A stretch of 64,000 bases of DNA from Thauera aromatica K172 (GTDB lineage: Bacteria > Pseudomonadota > Gammaproteobacteria > Burkholderiales > Rhodocyclaceae): positions 1,364,001-1,428,000 of the forward strand of contig NZ_CP028339.1 in NCBI RefSeq assembly GCF_003030465.1. The letters are read 5' to 3'. Every line of letters begins with the position of its first letter. The first letter of the stretch is position 1. The position numbers and the translations under genes are program-made. The notes beneath the pieces are model-generated. The model saw only the letters and a program-made list of their open reading frames with translations. It searched no databases and was not told the origin of the DNA. Shown here piece by piece: positions 56,157 through 64,000 of this stretch.

Positions 56157-58085
56157 TTATCCACGGCGGGGAGGCTTGGCCGGGCGCCGGGGCGCGCCAT
56201 GGGCATGCGGTTTGTCGCCGGCGTGCGTCGCTCCGCGCGCATCGAAACTGCCTTTCCCGCGCGGACGGGGTTCGCCGCCGGTGGGTGCGGCGTCGCGCGG
56301 CCGCGGCCGGCGTTCGGGCATGGCGGCCGCTTCGGCATCGCTCAGGGCGCGGATGTTGAGGGGCATCTGACGGACGCGGGTGCGTTTCAGGGTGGCGAGC
56401 AGGTCTTCGGGCAGGCGGGCGGGCAACTCCACTGTGGCGAAGTCGTCGAACAGGTGGATCTGGCCGATGAACTTGCCCTCGATGCCGCCTTCGTTGGCGA
56501 TGGCGCCGACGATCTCCTTCGGGCTCGCGCCCTGGTTGCGGCCGACCTCGATGCGGTAGCGCACCAAGGCGCCGTTGCTGAAGGCGCGGCGGCGGGCGAG
56601 GATTTCGTCGCGGTTGGGGCGCTGGGCGCGTTCGCGCGCGGCGCCGGTGGTGAAATGTTCCGCGCGCGGCGGCCGGCCGCCTTCCGCGGAGGGCGTGGTG
56701 GCGATCTCCCAGCCGCGGCCGGATTCCTCGATCTGCAGGGGGCGGTCGCGCTGTGCGAGGAGGGCGAGGGCGGCGGCCACTTCGTGGACGTCGAGTTCGT
56801 TCTCGTCGATGAGATCGTTGACCACATTCATGAAAAACCCCAGCTCGCCGCCGCCCAGGGTGTCGACCACCTGGCGCTTGAACTGGGCGACGCGCAGGTT
56901 GGTGACTTCTTCGCTGCTGGGCAGTGCGATCGGGGTGATCGGCTGGCGGGTGGCGCGCTCGATCATCTTCAGCATGCGCGTCTCGCGCGGGGCGACGAAC
57001 AGAATCGCGGCGCCCTCGCGGCCGGCGCGGCCGGTGCGGCCGATGCGGTGCACGTAGGCTTCGGTATCGTAGGGGATGTCGTAGTTGATGACGTGGGAGA
57101 CGCGTGGAACGTCGATGCCGCGTGCGGCGACGTCGGTGGCGATGACGATGTCGAGCGCCCCATTCTTCAACTGCTCGATCACGCGCTCACGCAGGCCCTG
57201 GGTCATGTCGCCGTTGAGCGCGGCGGCAGCGTAGCCGCGGGCGGCAAGCTTGTCGGCGAGCTCTTCGGTGGCGATCTTGGTGCGCACGAAGACGAGCGCG
57301 GCGTCGAAGCTCTCTTCGGCATCGAGGATGCGGGTCAGGGCGTCGAGCTTGTCCACGCCGCGCACCAGCCAGTAGCGCTGGCTGATCTTGGACACTGTGG
57401 CGGTGGCGGCGCGGATCTTGATTTCTTCCGGCTCGCGCAGGTGGCGACGGGCGACTTCGCGGATCACGTTCGGCATCGTTGCCGAGAACAGCGCGGTCTG
57501 GCGTTCGGCCGGGGTGTGCTCGAGAATCCATTCGACATCGTCGATGAAGCCCATGCGCAGCATCTCGTCGGCTTCGTCGAGGACGAGTGCGCGCAGGCTG
57601 TCGAGCTTGAGGCTGCCGCGTTCGAGGTGGTCCATGACCCGTCCCGGAGTGCCGACGATGATCTGGGCGCCGCGCGACAGCTGGCGCAGTTGCACCACCA
57701 TGCTCTGGCCGCCGTAGATCGGCAGGACGTGGAAGTTCTTCAGGTGGTGGGCGTACTTGGCGAAGGCCTCGGCGACCTGGATTGCCAGCTCGCGTGTGGG
57801 CGTGAGCACCAGCACCTGCGGCCGGCTGTCGGTGAGATCGAGGCGGGCCAGCATCGGCAGGGCGAAGGCGGCGGTCTTGCCGGTGCCGGTCTGGGCTTCG
57901 CCGAGGATGTCGCGGCCGGCGAGCAGCAGCGGGATGCACTCAGCCTGGATCGGGGACGGCGTCTCGTAGCCGACTTCGGTCAGCGCGGACAGGAGGGGCG
58001 CGGGCAGTGCGAGGTCGGCGAAGCGCAAGGCGGCGCCGGTGGCGGGCGAAGGAAGGCTGGCGTCGGGGAGGCTGGAGTCGGTCAT
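56157..58085 (-). CDS. deaD: DEAD-box ATP-dependent RNA helicase (DeaD/CsdA-like)
   Basis: This 642-residue helicase has all core motifs: Q motif near 36-46, AQTGTGKT (64-71), PTRELA (96-101), DEAD (170-173), SAT (201-203) and HRIGRTGRAGR in the second domain. After the core comes a DbpA/CsdA-type RNA-binding domain (about 490-575, including GRNQGASPKEIVGAIANEGGI cut to its core NQGASPKEIVGAIA) and a basic Arg/Pro/Gly tail. It probably unwinds RNA in ribosome assembly or cold adaptation. The neighbouring cold-shock gene, same strand and upstream, agrees with that role. Confidence 0.92.
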   Translation of the reverse strand: MTDSSLPDASLPSPATGAALRFADLALPAPLLSALTEVGYETPSPIQAECIPLLLAGRDILGEAQTGTGKTAAFALPMLARLDLTDSRPQVLVLTPTRELAIQVAEAFAKYAHHLKNFHVLPIYGGQSMVVQLRQLSRGAQIIVGTPGRVMDHLERGSLKLDSLRALVLDEADEMLRMGFIDDVEWILEHTPAERQTALFSATMPNVIREVARRHLREPEEIKIRAATATVSKISQRYWLVRGVDKLDALTRILDAEESFDAALVFVRTKIATEELADKLAARGYAAAALNGDMTQGLRERVIEQLKNGALDIVIATDVAARGIDVPRVSHVINYDIPYDTEAYVHRIGRTGRAGREGAAILFVAPRETRMLKMIERATRQPITPIALPSSEEVTNLRVAQFKRQVVDTLGGGELGFFMNVVNDLIDENELDVHEVAAALALLAQRDRPLQIEESGRGWEIATTPSAEGGRPPRAEHFTTGAARERAQRPNRDEILARRRAFSNGALVRYRIEVGRNQGASPKEIVGAIANEGGIEGKFIGQIHLFDDFATVELPARLPEDLLATLKRTRVRQMPLNIRALSDAEAAAMPERRPRPRDAAPTGGEPRPRGKGSFDARGATHAGDKPHAHGAPRRPAKPPRRG

Positions 58086-58243
58086 GGCAGGCGGGCCGTG
58101 GAAGTGGCGGAAAGCTGGGCGGAAGGCAGGGCGAAGGGCAGCAGCGCTGCGAAGCCGCGATTATCGGCGATTCGGCGCGGCGAATGAAAAAAGCGGCTCA
58201 CGGCCGCAGGGCTGCGCGCCTGCAAGCTTGCGGCGCCACAAAA

Positions 58244-58270
58244 GCAAAAACGCGGCCTCTGGCCGCGTTT
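58244..58270 (-). terminator. intrinsic terminator after the cold-shock gene
   Basis: On the minus strand, AAACGCGGCC-AGA-GGCCGCGTTT forms a ten-base stem with a three-base loop followed by TTTTT-like sequence (58246-58250). It ends the cspA transcript 23 bases after the stop. Confidence 0.8.
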
Positions 58271-58292
58271 CCGGATAACCGAAACGAGTCGA

Positions 58293-58502
58293 TTACAGCG
58301 GGCGGATGTTGGCCGCCTGCAGGCCCTTGGGGCCGGTCTTGACTTCGAATTCCACGCGCTGGTTTTCAGCCAGGCTCTTGAAACCCTTGCTCTGGATTTC
58401 GGAGAAGTGGGCGAACAGGTCGTCACCGCCGCCTTCCGGAGTGATGAAGCCGAAGCCCTTGGCGTCGTTGAACCACTTGACGGTACCGGTTTGAGTGCTC
58501 AT
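58293..58502 (-). CDS. cspA: cold-shock domain protein
   Basis: This 69-residue CspA-family nucleic-acid chaperone has RNP1 KGFGFI (residues 15-20) and RNP2 DLFAHFS (28-34). The ATG at 58502 gives the typical [17 protein letters not shown] start; the 19-residue extension upstream is not conserved. A long leader and possible promoter at 58656-58685 fit the known pattern of cold-shock mRNAs. It lies upstream of the DEAD-box helicase on the same strand but is separated from it by a terminator. Confidence 0.95.
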   Translation of the reverse strand: MSTQTGTVKWFNDAKGFGFITPEGGGDDLFAHFSEIQSKGFKSLAENQRVEFEVKTGPKGLQAANIRPL

Positions 58503-58655
58503 TTGCGTTCCATATATAAAGATTGCGGGCTCGCGCCCTGAAAATGCAGGAACGATCAAGAAACGTAATCAGGAGGCATCGGACCGGCACGCGCTCTCTT
58601 GGAACACGCTGGGTAACCACCAGAACAACCACTGCTTGAATCGACTGCGAGCGGC

Positions 58656-58685
58656 ACAATACACGGTTTTCATCGCTTGGGTAAA
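58656..58685 (-). promoter_or_regulatory. candidate promoter of the cold-shock gene with a long leader
   Basis: On the minus strand, TTTACC (58685-58680) and TATTGT (58661-58656) are separated by 18 bases. This would give a leader of about 147 bases before cspA, as in other cold-shock genes. The match to consensus is moderate. Confidence 0.4.
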
Positions 58686-58763
58686 TTTATTTGCGGCCTC
58701 CGGCGAAAAAATTCTTTGGCCGGGGTGGGATAATCGTGGACTCGACAGTCTTGTGGATTTCCC

Positions 58764-59687
58764 ATGCCCATCCAGTGGTTTCCAGGTCATATGGCCTCGG
58801 CGCGCAAGAAAGCGGCCGAGGCCATGGCCGCGATCGACGTCGTCATCGAGGTGACCGACGCGCGTCTGCCCGAGGCCAGCAGCAACCCCATGATCGCCGA
58901 GTTGCGCCGGTTCCGGAGCCGCCCCTGCCTGAAACTGCTGAACAAGTCCGATCTGGCCGATCCGGCAGCGACCAAGGCGTGGATGGAGTTCTACAACCGC
59001 CAGCCGGGAGTCCGGGCGGTGGCGATCTCGGCCAAGAACGCGGCCGAGGCCGCCCGTGTCCCGGCGCTATGCCGCCAGCTCGCTCCGCACCGCGACGACG
59101 GCACCAAGCCGCTGCGGATGATGATCATGGGGATTCCCAACGTCGGTAAATCGACGCTGATGAATGCCCTGCTCAAGCGCAAGGTGGCCAAGGTCGGCGA
59201 CGAGCCGGCAGTGACCAAGCACCAGCAGACGCTCGATCTGGGGCCGGGCATGACCCTGACCGACACCCCCGGCATGATGTGGCCGAAAATCGACTACGAC
59301 GCCGACGGCTACATGCTCGCCGCCAGCCATGCGATCGGGCGCAATGCGGTGATCGACGAGGAAGTGGCGGCTTTCCTGGGCGAAATCCTGATCGCACGCT
59401 ACCGCCCCTTGCTCGCCGCGCGCTACCGGCTCGAACCGGCGACGCTGGCCGGCTTCGACGGTCCGGCGCTGGTCGAGGCGGTCGGTCGCCGCCGCGGCTG
59501 CCTGGTGAAGGGCGGGGGGCTCGACCTGGAAAAGGCGGCGCAGATCCTGCTTCAGGATTACCGCGACGGCGTACTCGGCCGGATCAGCCTGGAAACGCCG
59601 CAAACGCGGATGCAGATGATCGCCGCCGCGGATGCCGCGCGGGCTGCGGCGCAGGACCCGGATGCCGCCGGGGAGGATGGCGGCTGA
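58764..59687 (+). CDS. circularly permuted ribosome-assembly GTPase, YlqF/RbgA family
   Basis: This 307-residue GTPase has its motifs in permuted order: NKSD (G4, residues 60-63), GIPNVGKST (G1, 123-131), then DTPG (G3, 167-170). The N-terminal MPIQWFPGHMASARKK is diagnostic for the YlqF/RbgA family. RbgA of Bacillus acts in maturation of the large ribosomal subunit. A C-terminal helical domain follows from about 200. It is divergent from cspA. Confidence 0.9.
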   Translation: MPIQWFPGHMASARKKAAEAMAAIDVVIEVTDARLPEASSNPMIAELRRFRSRPCLKLLNKSDLADPAATKAWMEFYNRQPGVRAVAISAKNAAEAARVPALCRQLAPHRDDGTKPLRMMIMGIPNVGKSTLMNALLKRKVAKVGDEPAVTKHQQTLDLGPGMTLTDTPGMMWPKIDYDADGYMLAASHAIGRNAVIDEEVAAFLGEILIARYRPLLAARYRLEPATLAGFDGPALVEAVGRRRGCLVKGGGLDLEKAAQILLQDYRDGVLGRISLETPQTRMQMIAAADAARAAAQDPDAAGEDGG

Positions 59688-59758
59688 GCTTTCGCCGCGG
59701 ACCCGGCGGGCGGGTTCGATGGCGATCGCCCCCCGCCGACGGGGGAGCGCGGTCGGTT

Positions 59759-59767
59759 TGCTATCAT
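59759..59767 (+). promoter_or_regulatory. candidate extended -10 promoter for the PHP-domain gene
   Basis: TGCTATCAT contains the extended TG motif and the -10-like TATCAT, 31 bases before the ATG of the next gene. No clear -35 was found. Confidence 0.4.
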
Positions 59768-59797
59768 TGGGGCGAACAGACTTCGACTCCGTGACCG

Positions 59798-60661
59798 ATG
59801 ACCTCCCTGCCGGCTGCCGCACTGCACGCCATCAATGCCGATCTGCATTGCCATTCCACCGTCTCCGACGGCTGGCTGGAGCCGGAGGCGCTGGTGCTGC
59901 GCGCGCTCGGCAACGGCGTGGAGCTGCTCGCCCTGACCGACCACGACGAGGTCGGCGGCATCGATGCCGCCGCCCGGGTGGCGGCGGCGCACGGCTTGCG
60001 CTTCGTGCCCGGGGTGGAGATTTCGGTGTCCTTCGCCGGGGAGACCGTCCATATCGTCGGCCTCGGTATCGACCACCGCAATCCCGCGTTGAGCGCGGGA
60101 TTGACGCAGGTGCGGGAAGGACGCGATACGCGTGCGGTGCGGATGAGCGAATCCCTCGAGCGCGTCGGGATCCGCGATGCGCTCGCCGGTGCCCGCCGCT
60201 TCGCGCGCAATCCGGCCCTGCTGAGCCGGGCCCACTTCGCCCGTCATCTGGTGGCGAGCGGCGTGATGCCCGATGTCAGGACCGTGTTCGACCACTATCT
60301 GGTGCGCGGCAAGCCCGGCTTCGTCGACCACCAGTGGGCGACCCTGGAGCAGGCGGTGGGCTGGATCCGCGCTGCCGGCGGCATCGCGGTGGTCGCCCAT
60401 CCGGCGCGTTACCGTCTGTCCGCGGCCGATTTCGCGCGTCTTTTCGATCGTTTTGTCGCCGCCGGGGGCGAGGCGGTCGAAGTCGTTTCGGGGGCGCATA
60501 CCGAAGACGAGATGCGCCGCTTCGCCACGGTCGCGCGCCAGCGTGGTTTGCTCGCTTCGCGCGCGTCGGATTTCCACGGCGAAAAGGAAAGCGCGGTCGA
60601 TCTCGGTCGCTGCAATCCTCTTCCTCCCGACCTCGAGCCGGTGTGGTCGCGCCTGCTGTAG
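59798..60661 (+). CDS. PHP-domain phosphoesterase, RNase AM/YciV type
   Basis: This 287-residue PHP-domain protein has metal ligands in DLHCHSTVSDG (residues 15-25) and LTDHDEVGG, a central PGVEIS motif, AHPARY and the closing SDFHGE. The E. coli relative YciV (RNase AM) is a 5'-3' exoribonuclease that trims rRNA ends and also removes the phosphate of 3',5'-bisphosphates. It is the first of five closely spaced genes leading to scpA. Confidence 0.87.
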   Translation: MTSLPAAALHAINADLHCHSTVSDGWLEPEALVLRALGNGVELLALTDHDEVGGIDAAARVAAAHGLRFVPGVEISVSFAGETVHIVGLGIDHRNPALSAGLTQVREGRDTRAVRMSESLERVGIRDALAGARRFARNPALLSRAHFARHLVASGVMPDVRTVFDHYLVRGKPGFVDHQWATLEQAVGWIRAAGGIAVVAHPARYRLSAADFARLFDRFVAAGGEAVEVVSGAHTEDEMRRFATVARQRGLLASRASDFHGEKESAVDLGRCNPLPPDLEPVWSRLL

Positions 60662-60773
60662 GGGCGAGCCCGCGCTGTCCGCCTACCCGCGGACGCCTTT
60701 TCCCGCGCCGTTACCGATCCGCTTCGAGCGCGACGGGGTGCATCGGCACCGTCCCACAATCAACAATACGACC

Positions 60774-61400
60774 ATGACACAGTTCTTCTCCCTCCATCCC
60801 GAACATCCGCAGCCGCGCTTGGTCCGCCAGGCCGCGGAAATCGTCCGCGGCGGCGGCCTGGTGGTGCTGCCGACCGATTCCGCCTACGCCCTCGGCGGCC
60901 AGATCGGCGATGCCGGTGTGCTCGACCGCATCCGCCGCATCCGCGCGGTCGATGAGCGCCATCATTTCACCCTGATGTGCCGCGACCTGTCCGAAATCGC
61001 CACCTATGCGCGGGTGGACAACCGCCAGTACCGGCTGCTCAAGGCGACCACGCCCGGCCCTTATACCTTCATTCTCGAAGGCACCAAGGAACTGCCCCGT
61101 CGCGTGCTCCACCCCAAGCGCAAAACGATCGGCCTGCGCGTGCCCGTGCACGAGGTGGTGTCGGCGCTACTCGCCGAGCTCGACGGCCCCTTGCTGACCT
61201 CCACCCTGATCCTGCCCGGCGAGGATTTGCCGCTGAGCGACATCGATGAAATCCGCGAGCGTCTGGACAAGCTGGTCGACCTCATCATCGAAGCCGGTTA
61301 CTGCGGGCCGGAGGCGACCAGCGTGATCGATCTCACTTCGGGGGCGCCCGAGCTGATCCGGGCCGGACGCGGTCCGCTCGCACCCTTCGGGCTAGAATGA
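60774..61400 (+). CDS. yciO: Sua5/YciO/YrdC family protein, YciO type
   Basis: This 208-residue protein of the YrdC-like fold begins MTQFFSLHPEHPQPRLV and holds GGLVVLPTDSAYALGGQ, the nucleotide- and threonine-binding region of the family. KRKTIGLRVPVH and the SVIDLTSGAPELIR end are also conserved. YrdC/Sua5 makes threonylcarbamoyl-AMP for tRNA modification; the YciO subgroup has a less clear role. Neighbourhood with the PHP-domain gene (yciV in E. coli lies near yciO) is conserved. Confidence 0.88.
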   Translation: MTQFFSLHPEHPQPRLVRQAAEIVRGGGLVVLPTDSAYALGGQIGDAGVLDRIRRIRAVDERHHFTLMCRDLSEIATYARVDNRQYRLLKATTPGPYTFILEGTKELPRRVLHPKRKTIGLRVPVHEVVSALLAELDGPLLTSTLILPGEDLPLSDIDEIRERLDKLVDLIIEAGYCGPEATSVIDLTSGAPELIRAGRGPLAPFGLE

Positions 61401-61425
61401 ACCCTTTATTGCCGCCGACTCCGTC

Positions 61426-62085
61426 ATGGACGCGCTGATTCCGACCCTGGCCATCTGGGCCCTGCCGGTGCTGCTGGCGATCACCCTGCACGAGGCGGCA
61501 CACGGCTATGTCGCACGCCATTTCGGCGACCCGACGGCGCACCTGGCCGGACGGATCACGCTCAATCCGCTGCGCCACATCGATCCGGTCGGCACCGTGC
61601 TGGTGCCGGTCGGCATCCTGGCGCTGAGCGCCCTGATGGGCGGGGGTGGCATCCTGTTCGGCTGGGCCAAGCCGGTGCCGGTGAATTTCGGCCGCCTGCG
61701 CCGGCCCAAGGCCGACATGCTGTGGGTGGCGGCGGCGGGGCCGTTCACCAACCTGCTGATGGCGCTCGGCTGGGCACTCCTGTTCCGCATCGCCGCCTCC
61801 GCCGAGCCCGGCGGCTATTCACTGGCGATGCTGAAGATGGCCGATGCGGGGATCCAGATCAATGCCGTGCTGATGGTGCTGAACCTGCTGCCGATCCCGC
61901 CGCTCGACGGCGGGCGGATCGCGGTCAGCCTGCTGCCGGACCGCCTCGCCTGGCGTTTCGCCCGGCTTGAGCCGTACGGTTTCCCGATCCTGCTCGTGCT
62001 GTTGTTTACCGGCATCCTCGGCGCCATCCTGTGGCCGCTGATCGCCGGCTTCCGCTACCTGCTCTCCCTCGTTTTCGGTCTCTGA
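61426..62085 (+). CDS. site-2 protease family (M50) membrane metalloprotease
   Basis: This 219-residue membrane protein has the zinc motif HEAAH at residues 22-26 in the first membrane segment and the second motif PIPPLDGGRI near 150-160, whose Asp is the third ligand. About five hydrophobic segments are present. Such small Rip-like proteins cut within membranes; the substrate is not known. It lies 25 bases after yciO and nine bases before trpS, an arrangement widely seen in betaproteobacteria. Confidence 0.87.
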   Translation: MDALIPTLAIWALPVLLAITLHEAAHGYVARHFGDPTAHLAGRITLNPLRHIDPVGTVLVPVGILALSALMGGGGILFGWAKPVPVNFGRLRRPKADMLWVAAAGPFTNLLMALGWALLFRIAASAEPGGYSLAMLKMADAGIQINAVLMVLNLLPIPPLDGGRIAVSLLPDRLAWRFARLEPYGFPILLVLLFTGILGAILWPLIAGFRYLLSLVFGL

Positions 62086-62094
62086 GTTCCGCCC

Positions 62095-63297
62095 ATGTAT
62101 GCAGAACGCGTCCTTTCCGGCATGCGCCCCAGCGGCCGCCTGCATCTCGGCCATTATCATGGTGTCCTCAAGAGCTGGGTGAAGCTGCAGGAAGAATATC
62201 CCTGCCTGTTCTTTGTCGCCGACTGGCATGCGCTCACCACCCATTACGACACCCCGCAGGTGATTGCGGACCATGTCTGGGATATGGTGATCGACTGGCT
62301 TGCGGCCGGCGTCGACCCCGCCCAGTCCACTCTCTTCATCCAGTCCCGCGTGCCCGAGCATGCCGAGCTGCACCTGCTGCTGTCGATGATGACGCCGCTC
62401 GGCTGGCTCGAGCGCGTGCCGAGCTGGAAGGAGCAGCAGGAAAGGCTGGAGGGGCGCGACCTGTCCACTTACGGTTTTCTCGGCTATCCCCTGCTCCAGT
62501 CGGCCGATATCCTGCTTTACCGCGCCGACAAGGTGCCGGTGGGCGAGGACCAGGTCCCGCACGTCGAAATCACACGCGAAATCGCCCGCCGCTTCAACCA
62601 CCTTTACGGGCGCGAGGCCGGCTTCGAGGATAAGGCGAAAGACGCGGTGAAAAAGCTCGGCGCCAAGCGTGCGCGGCTTTATCAGGAGCTGCGTACCCGC
62701 TTCCAGCAAGAAGGTGACGAAGATGCGCTGGAGCAGGCCAAGGCTCTCCTCGATGAAACCCAGAACCTGAGCCTGGGGGACCGCGAGCGCCTTTACGGCT
62801 ATCTCGAAGGCAGCGGCAAGATGATCCTGGTCGAGCCGGAGGCCCTGCTCACTTCGGCGGCGCGCATGCCCGGGCTGGACGGGCAGAAGATGTCCAAGTC
62901 TTACGGCAACACGATCAACCTGCGCGAGGACGCCGACGGCGTCACGCGCAAGATCCACACCATGCAGACCGATCCGGCGCGCATGCGGCGCACCGACCCG
63001 GGCGACCCAGAGCGCTGCCCGGTGTGGCCGCTGCATGCGATCTATTCGGACGAAGCGACCCTGGCCTGGGTGCAGCAGGGTTGCCGCAGCGCCGGGATCG
63101 GCTGCCTGGAGTGCAAGCAGCCCCTGCTCGAGGCCATCCTCGAGGAGCAGGAAATCCTGCACGAACGGGCCCAGCCTTATCTCGACGATCCGACGCTGGT
63201 GCGCAGCATCCTTGCCGACGGCTGCGAGCGCGCGCGCAAGCTGGCGCAGGAAACGATGCGCGACGTGCGCGAAGCGATGGGCCTGGATTACGGCTGA
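62095..63297 (+). CDS. trpS: tryptophanyl-tRNA synthetase
   Basis: This 400-residue class I aminoacyl-tRNA synthetase has the HIGH-like SGRLHLGHYHG near residues 13-23 and KMSKS at 265-269 (GQKMSKSYGN). It charges tRNA-Trp. It is longer than the E. coli TrpS (334) because of an insertion with charged helices around 175-235 (EDKAKDAVKKLGAKRARLY and onward), a feature of one TrpS subgroup. The start follows the M50 gene by nine bases. Confidence 0.94.
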   Translation: MYAERVLSGMRPSGRLHLGHYHGVLKSWVKLQEEYPCLFFVADWHALTTHYDTPQVIADHVWDMVIDWLAAGVDPAQSTLFIQSRVPEHAELHLLLSMMTPLGWLERVPSWKEQQERLEGRDLSTYGFLGYPLLQSADILLYRADKVPVGEDQVPHVEITREIARRFNHLYGREAGFEDKAKDAVKKLGAKRARLYQELRTRFQQEGDEDALEQAKALLDETQNLSLGDRERLYGYLEGSGKMILVEPEALLTSAARMPGLDGQKMSKSYGNTINLREDADGVTRKIHTMQTDPARMRRTDPGDPERCPVWPLHAIYSDEATLAWVQQGCRSAGIGCLECKQPLLEAILEEQEILHERAQPYLDDPTLVRSILADGCERARKLAQETMRDVREAMGLDYG

Positions 63298-63334
63298 TGG
63301 ACGGACGGATTCACCTCCACCGGCCGGGGCGCCG

Positions 63335-64000
63335 ATGAGCCTGCCGTTGCCGCTGGCGCCTCCCGAAACCGCCGAAGCACTGGATGTGCTCGCCCGCATC
63401 TACGGCGAACCCCTGCTCGAACTGCCCAAAGACCTGTATATTCCGCCCGATGCGCTGCAGGTGTTCCTCGAGGCGTTCGAGGGGCCGCTGGATCTGCTGC
63501 TGTACCTGATCCGCAAGGCCAACCTCGACGTCCTCGACATTCCGATGGCGCCGCTTACCGCGCAGTACCTCGAATACGTCGAGGCGATGCGGGCCACGAA
63601 CCTGGAGCTGGCCGCCGAGTATCTGCTGATGGCGGCGATGCTGCTCGAAATCAAGTCGCGCATGCTCCTGCCGCGGCCGCCGCGCGAGCATGCCGAAGAG
63701 GAGGATCCGCGTGCCGAGCTGGTGCGCCGCCTGCTCGAATACGAGCAGATGAAACTTGCTGCCGTGCGGCTCGACACCCTGCCGCGGGCCGAGCGCGATT
63801 TCGAATGGGTGGGCGTGTTCGTCGCCGAGAAAGTGGTCGAGCGCCTGCCCGACGTCAGTCTGCACGACCTGCAGCTGGCGTGGCTGCGGATCATGAAGAA
63901 AGCCCGGCTCAGCCAGCACCACCGTGTCGGCCGCGAGCAGCTGTCGGTGCGCGAACAGATGACGGCGATCCTGCGCATGCTGGGCGATGGCGCCTTCGTG
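63335..64000 (+). CDS. scpA: segregation and condensation protein A, 3' end missing
   Basis: The 222 N-terminal residues of ScpA, the kleisin that links SMC with ScpB in chromosome condensation, are present; the gene runs off the right edge. The conserved VFLEAFEGPLDLLLYLIRKANLDV core, given here as FEGPLDLLLYLI, lies near residues 49-60, and YLLMAAMLLEIKSRMLLP follows. The start at 63335 lies 37 bases after trpS. A short N-terminal extension (about 30 residues) before the core is seen in betaproteobacterial ScpA. Confidence 0.92.
   Translation, partial: MSLPLPLAPPETAEALDVLARIYGEPLLELPKDLYIPPDALQVFLEAFEGPLDLLLYLIRKANLDVLDIPMAPLTAQYLEYVEAMRATNLELAAEYLLMAAMLLEIKSRMLLPRPPREHAEEEDPRAELVRRLLEYEQMKLAAVRLDTLPRAERDFEWVGVFVAEKVVERLPDVSLHDLQLAWLRIMKKARLSQHHRVGREQLSVREQMTAILRMLGDGAFV

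Overview
The window is high-GC DNA from a denitrifying-type betaproteobacterium of the Rhodocyclales, most likely Thauera or a close relative (Aromatoleum/Azoarcus). The evidence is a class I ATP-dependent benzoyl-CoA reductase set in the Thauera arrangement (had-oah-dch-bcrCBAD-fdx), a pad-type phenylacetate/phenylglyoxylate gene set, and ordinary betaproteobacterial housekeeping order (pyrG-kdsA-eno-ftsB). No rRNA, tRNA, CRISPR array, insertion sequence or prophage was seen. The genus assignment is inference.

Positions 1-27300 form a catabolic island for anaerobic aromatic degradation. On the minus strand, padBCD (phenylacetyl-CoA:acceptor oxidoreductase) and padEFGH (phenylglyoxylate:acceptor oxidoreductase, cut at the left edge) would oxidise phenylacetyl-CoA through phenylglyoxylate to benzoyl-CoA. 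A CBS-ACT protein is transcribed away from padB. It converges on korAB, a 2-oxoglutarate:ferredoxin oxidoreductase operon that ends in a translationally coupled rubrerythrin-like gene. Divergent from korA runs had-oah-dch-bcrC-bcrB-bcrA-bcrD-fdx. KorAB would reduce the ferredoxin, BcrCBAD would use it with ATP to dearomatise benzoyl-CoA, and Dch, Had and Oah would hydrate, oxidise and hydrolytically open the ring to 3-hydroxypimelyl-CoA. Downstream lie two GNAT acyltransferase genes, a short-chain dehydrogenase and a Liv-type ABC importer. The importer has a fused permease-ATPase and probably takes up aromatic acids. The promoter regions of pad and of kor/bcr share an unusual inverted repeat (TTGACG-N4-CGTCAA), which points to one regulator encoded outside the window.

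Positions 27400-36300 carry a DUF192 protein, the topoisomerase IV genes parE and parC (minus strand) with a Phd/VapC-like toxin-antitoxin pair between them, ETF:ubiquinone oxidoreductase, a thioesterase and an isochorismatase-type hydrolase.

Positions 36400-64000 are mostly housekeeping. They hold a 1615-residue NAD-glutamate dehydrogenase behind a structured leader; pyrG-kdsA-eno-ftsB; an NlpC/P60 lipoprotein; a SIMPL protein; a gamma-carbonic-anhydrase-like protein; rlmJ; a Pit phosphate transporter; folE; yaeQ; a large PhnD-PAS-GGDEF-EAL signalling protein; a DEAD-box helicase; a cold-shock gene; a YlqF/RbgA GTPase; a PHP-domain RNase; yciO; a site-2-protease-like protein; trpS; and the start of scpA. 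Many genes end and start in ATGA or TGATG overlaps, so translational coupling is common. Start sites were chosen from Shine-Dalgarno spacing and conserved N-termini. Gene names rest on recognition of motifs and gene order, not on a database search.
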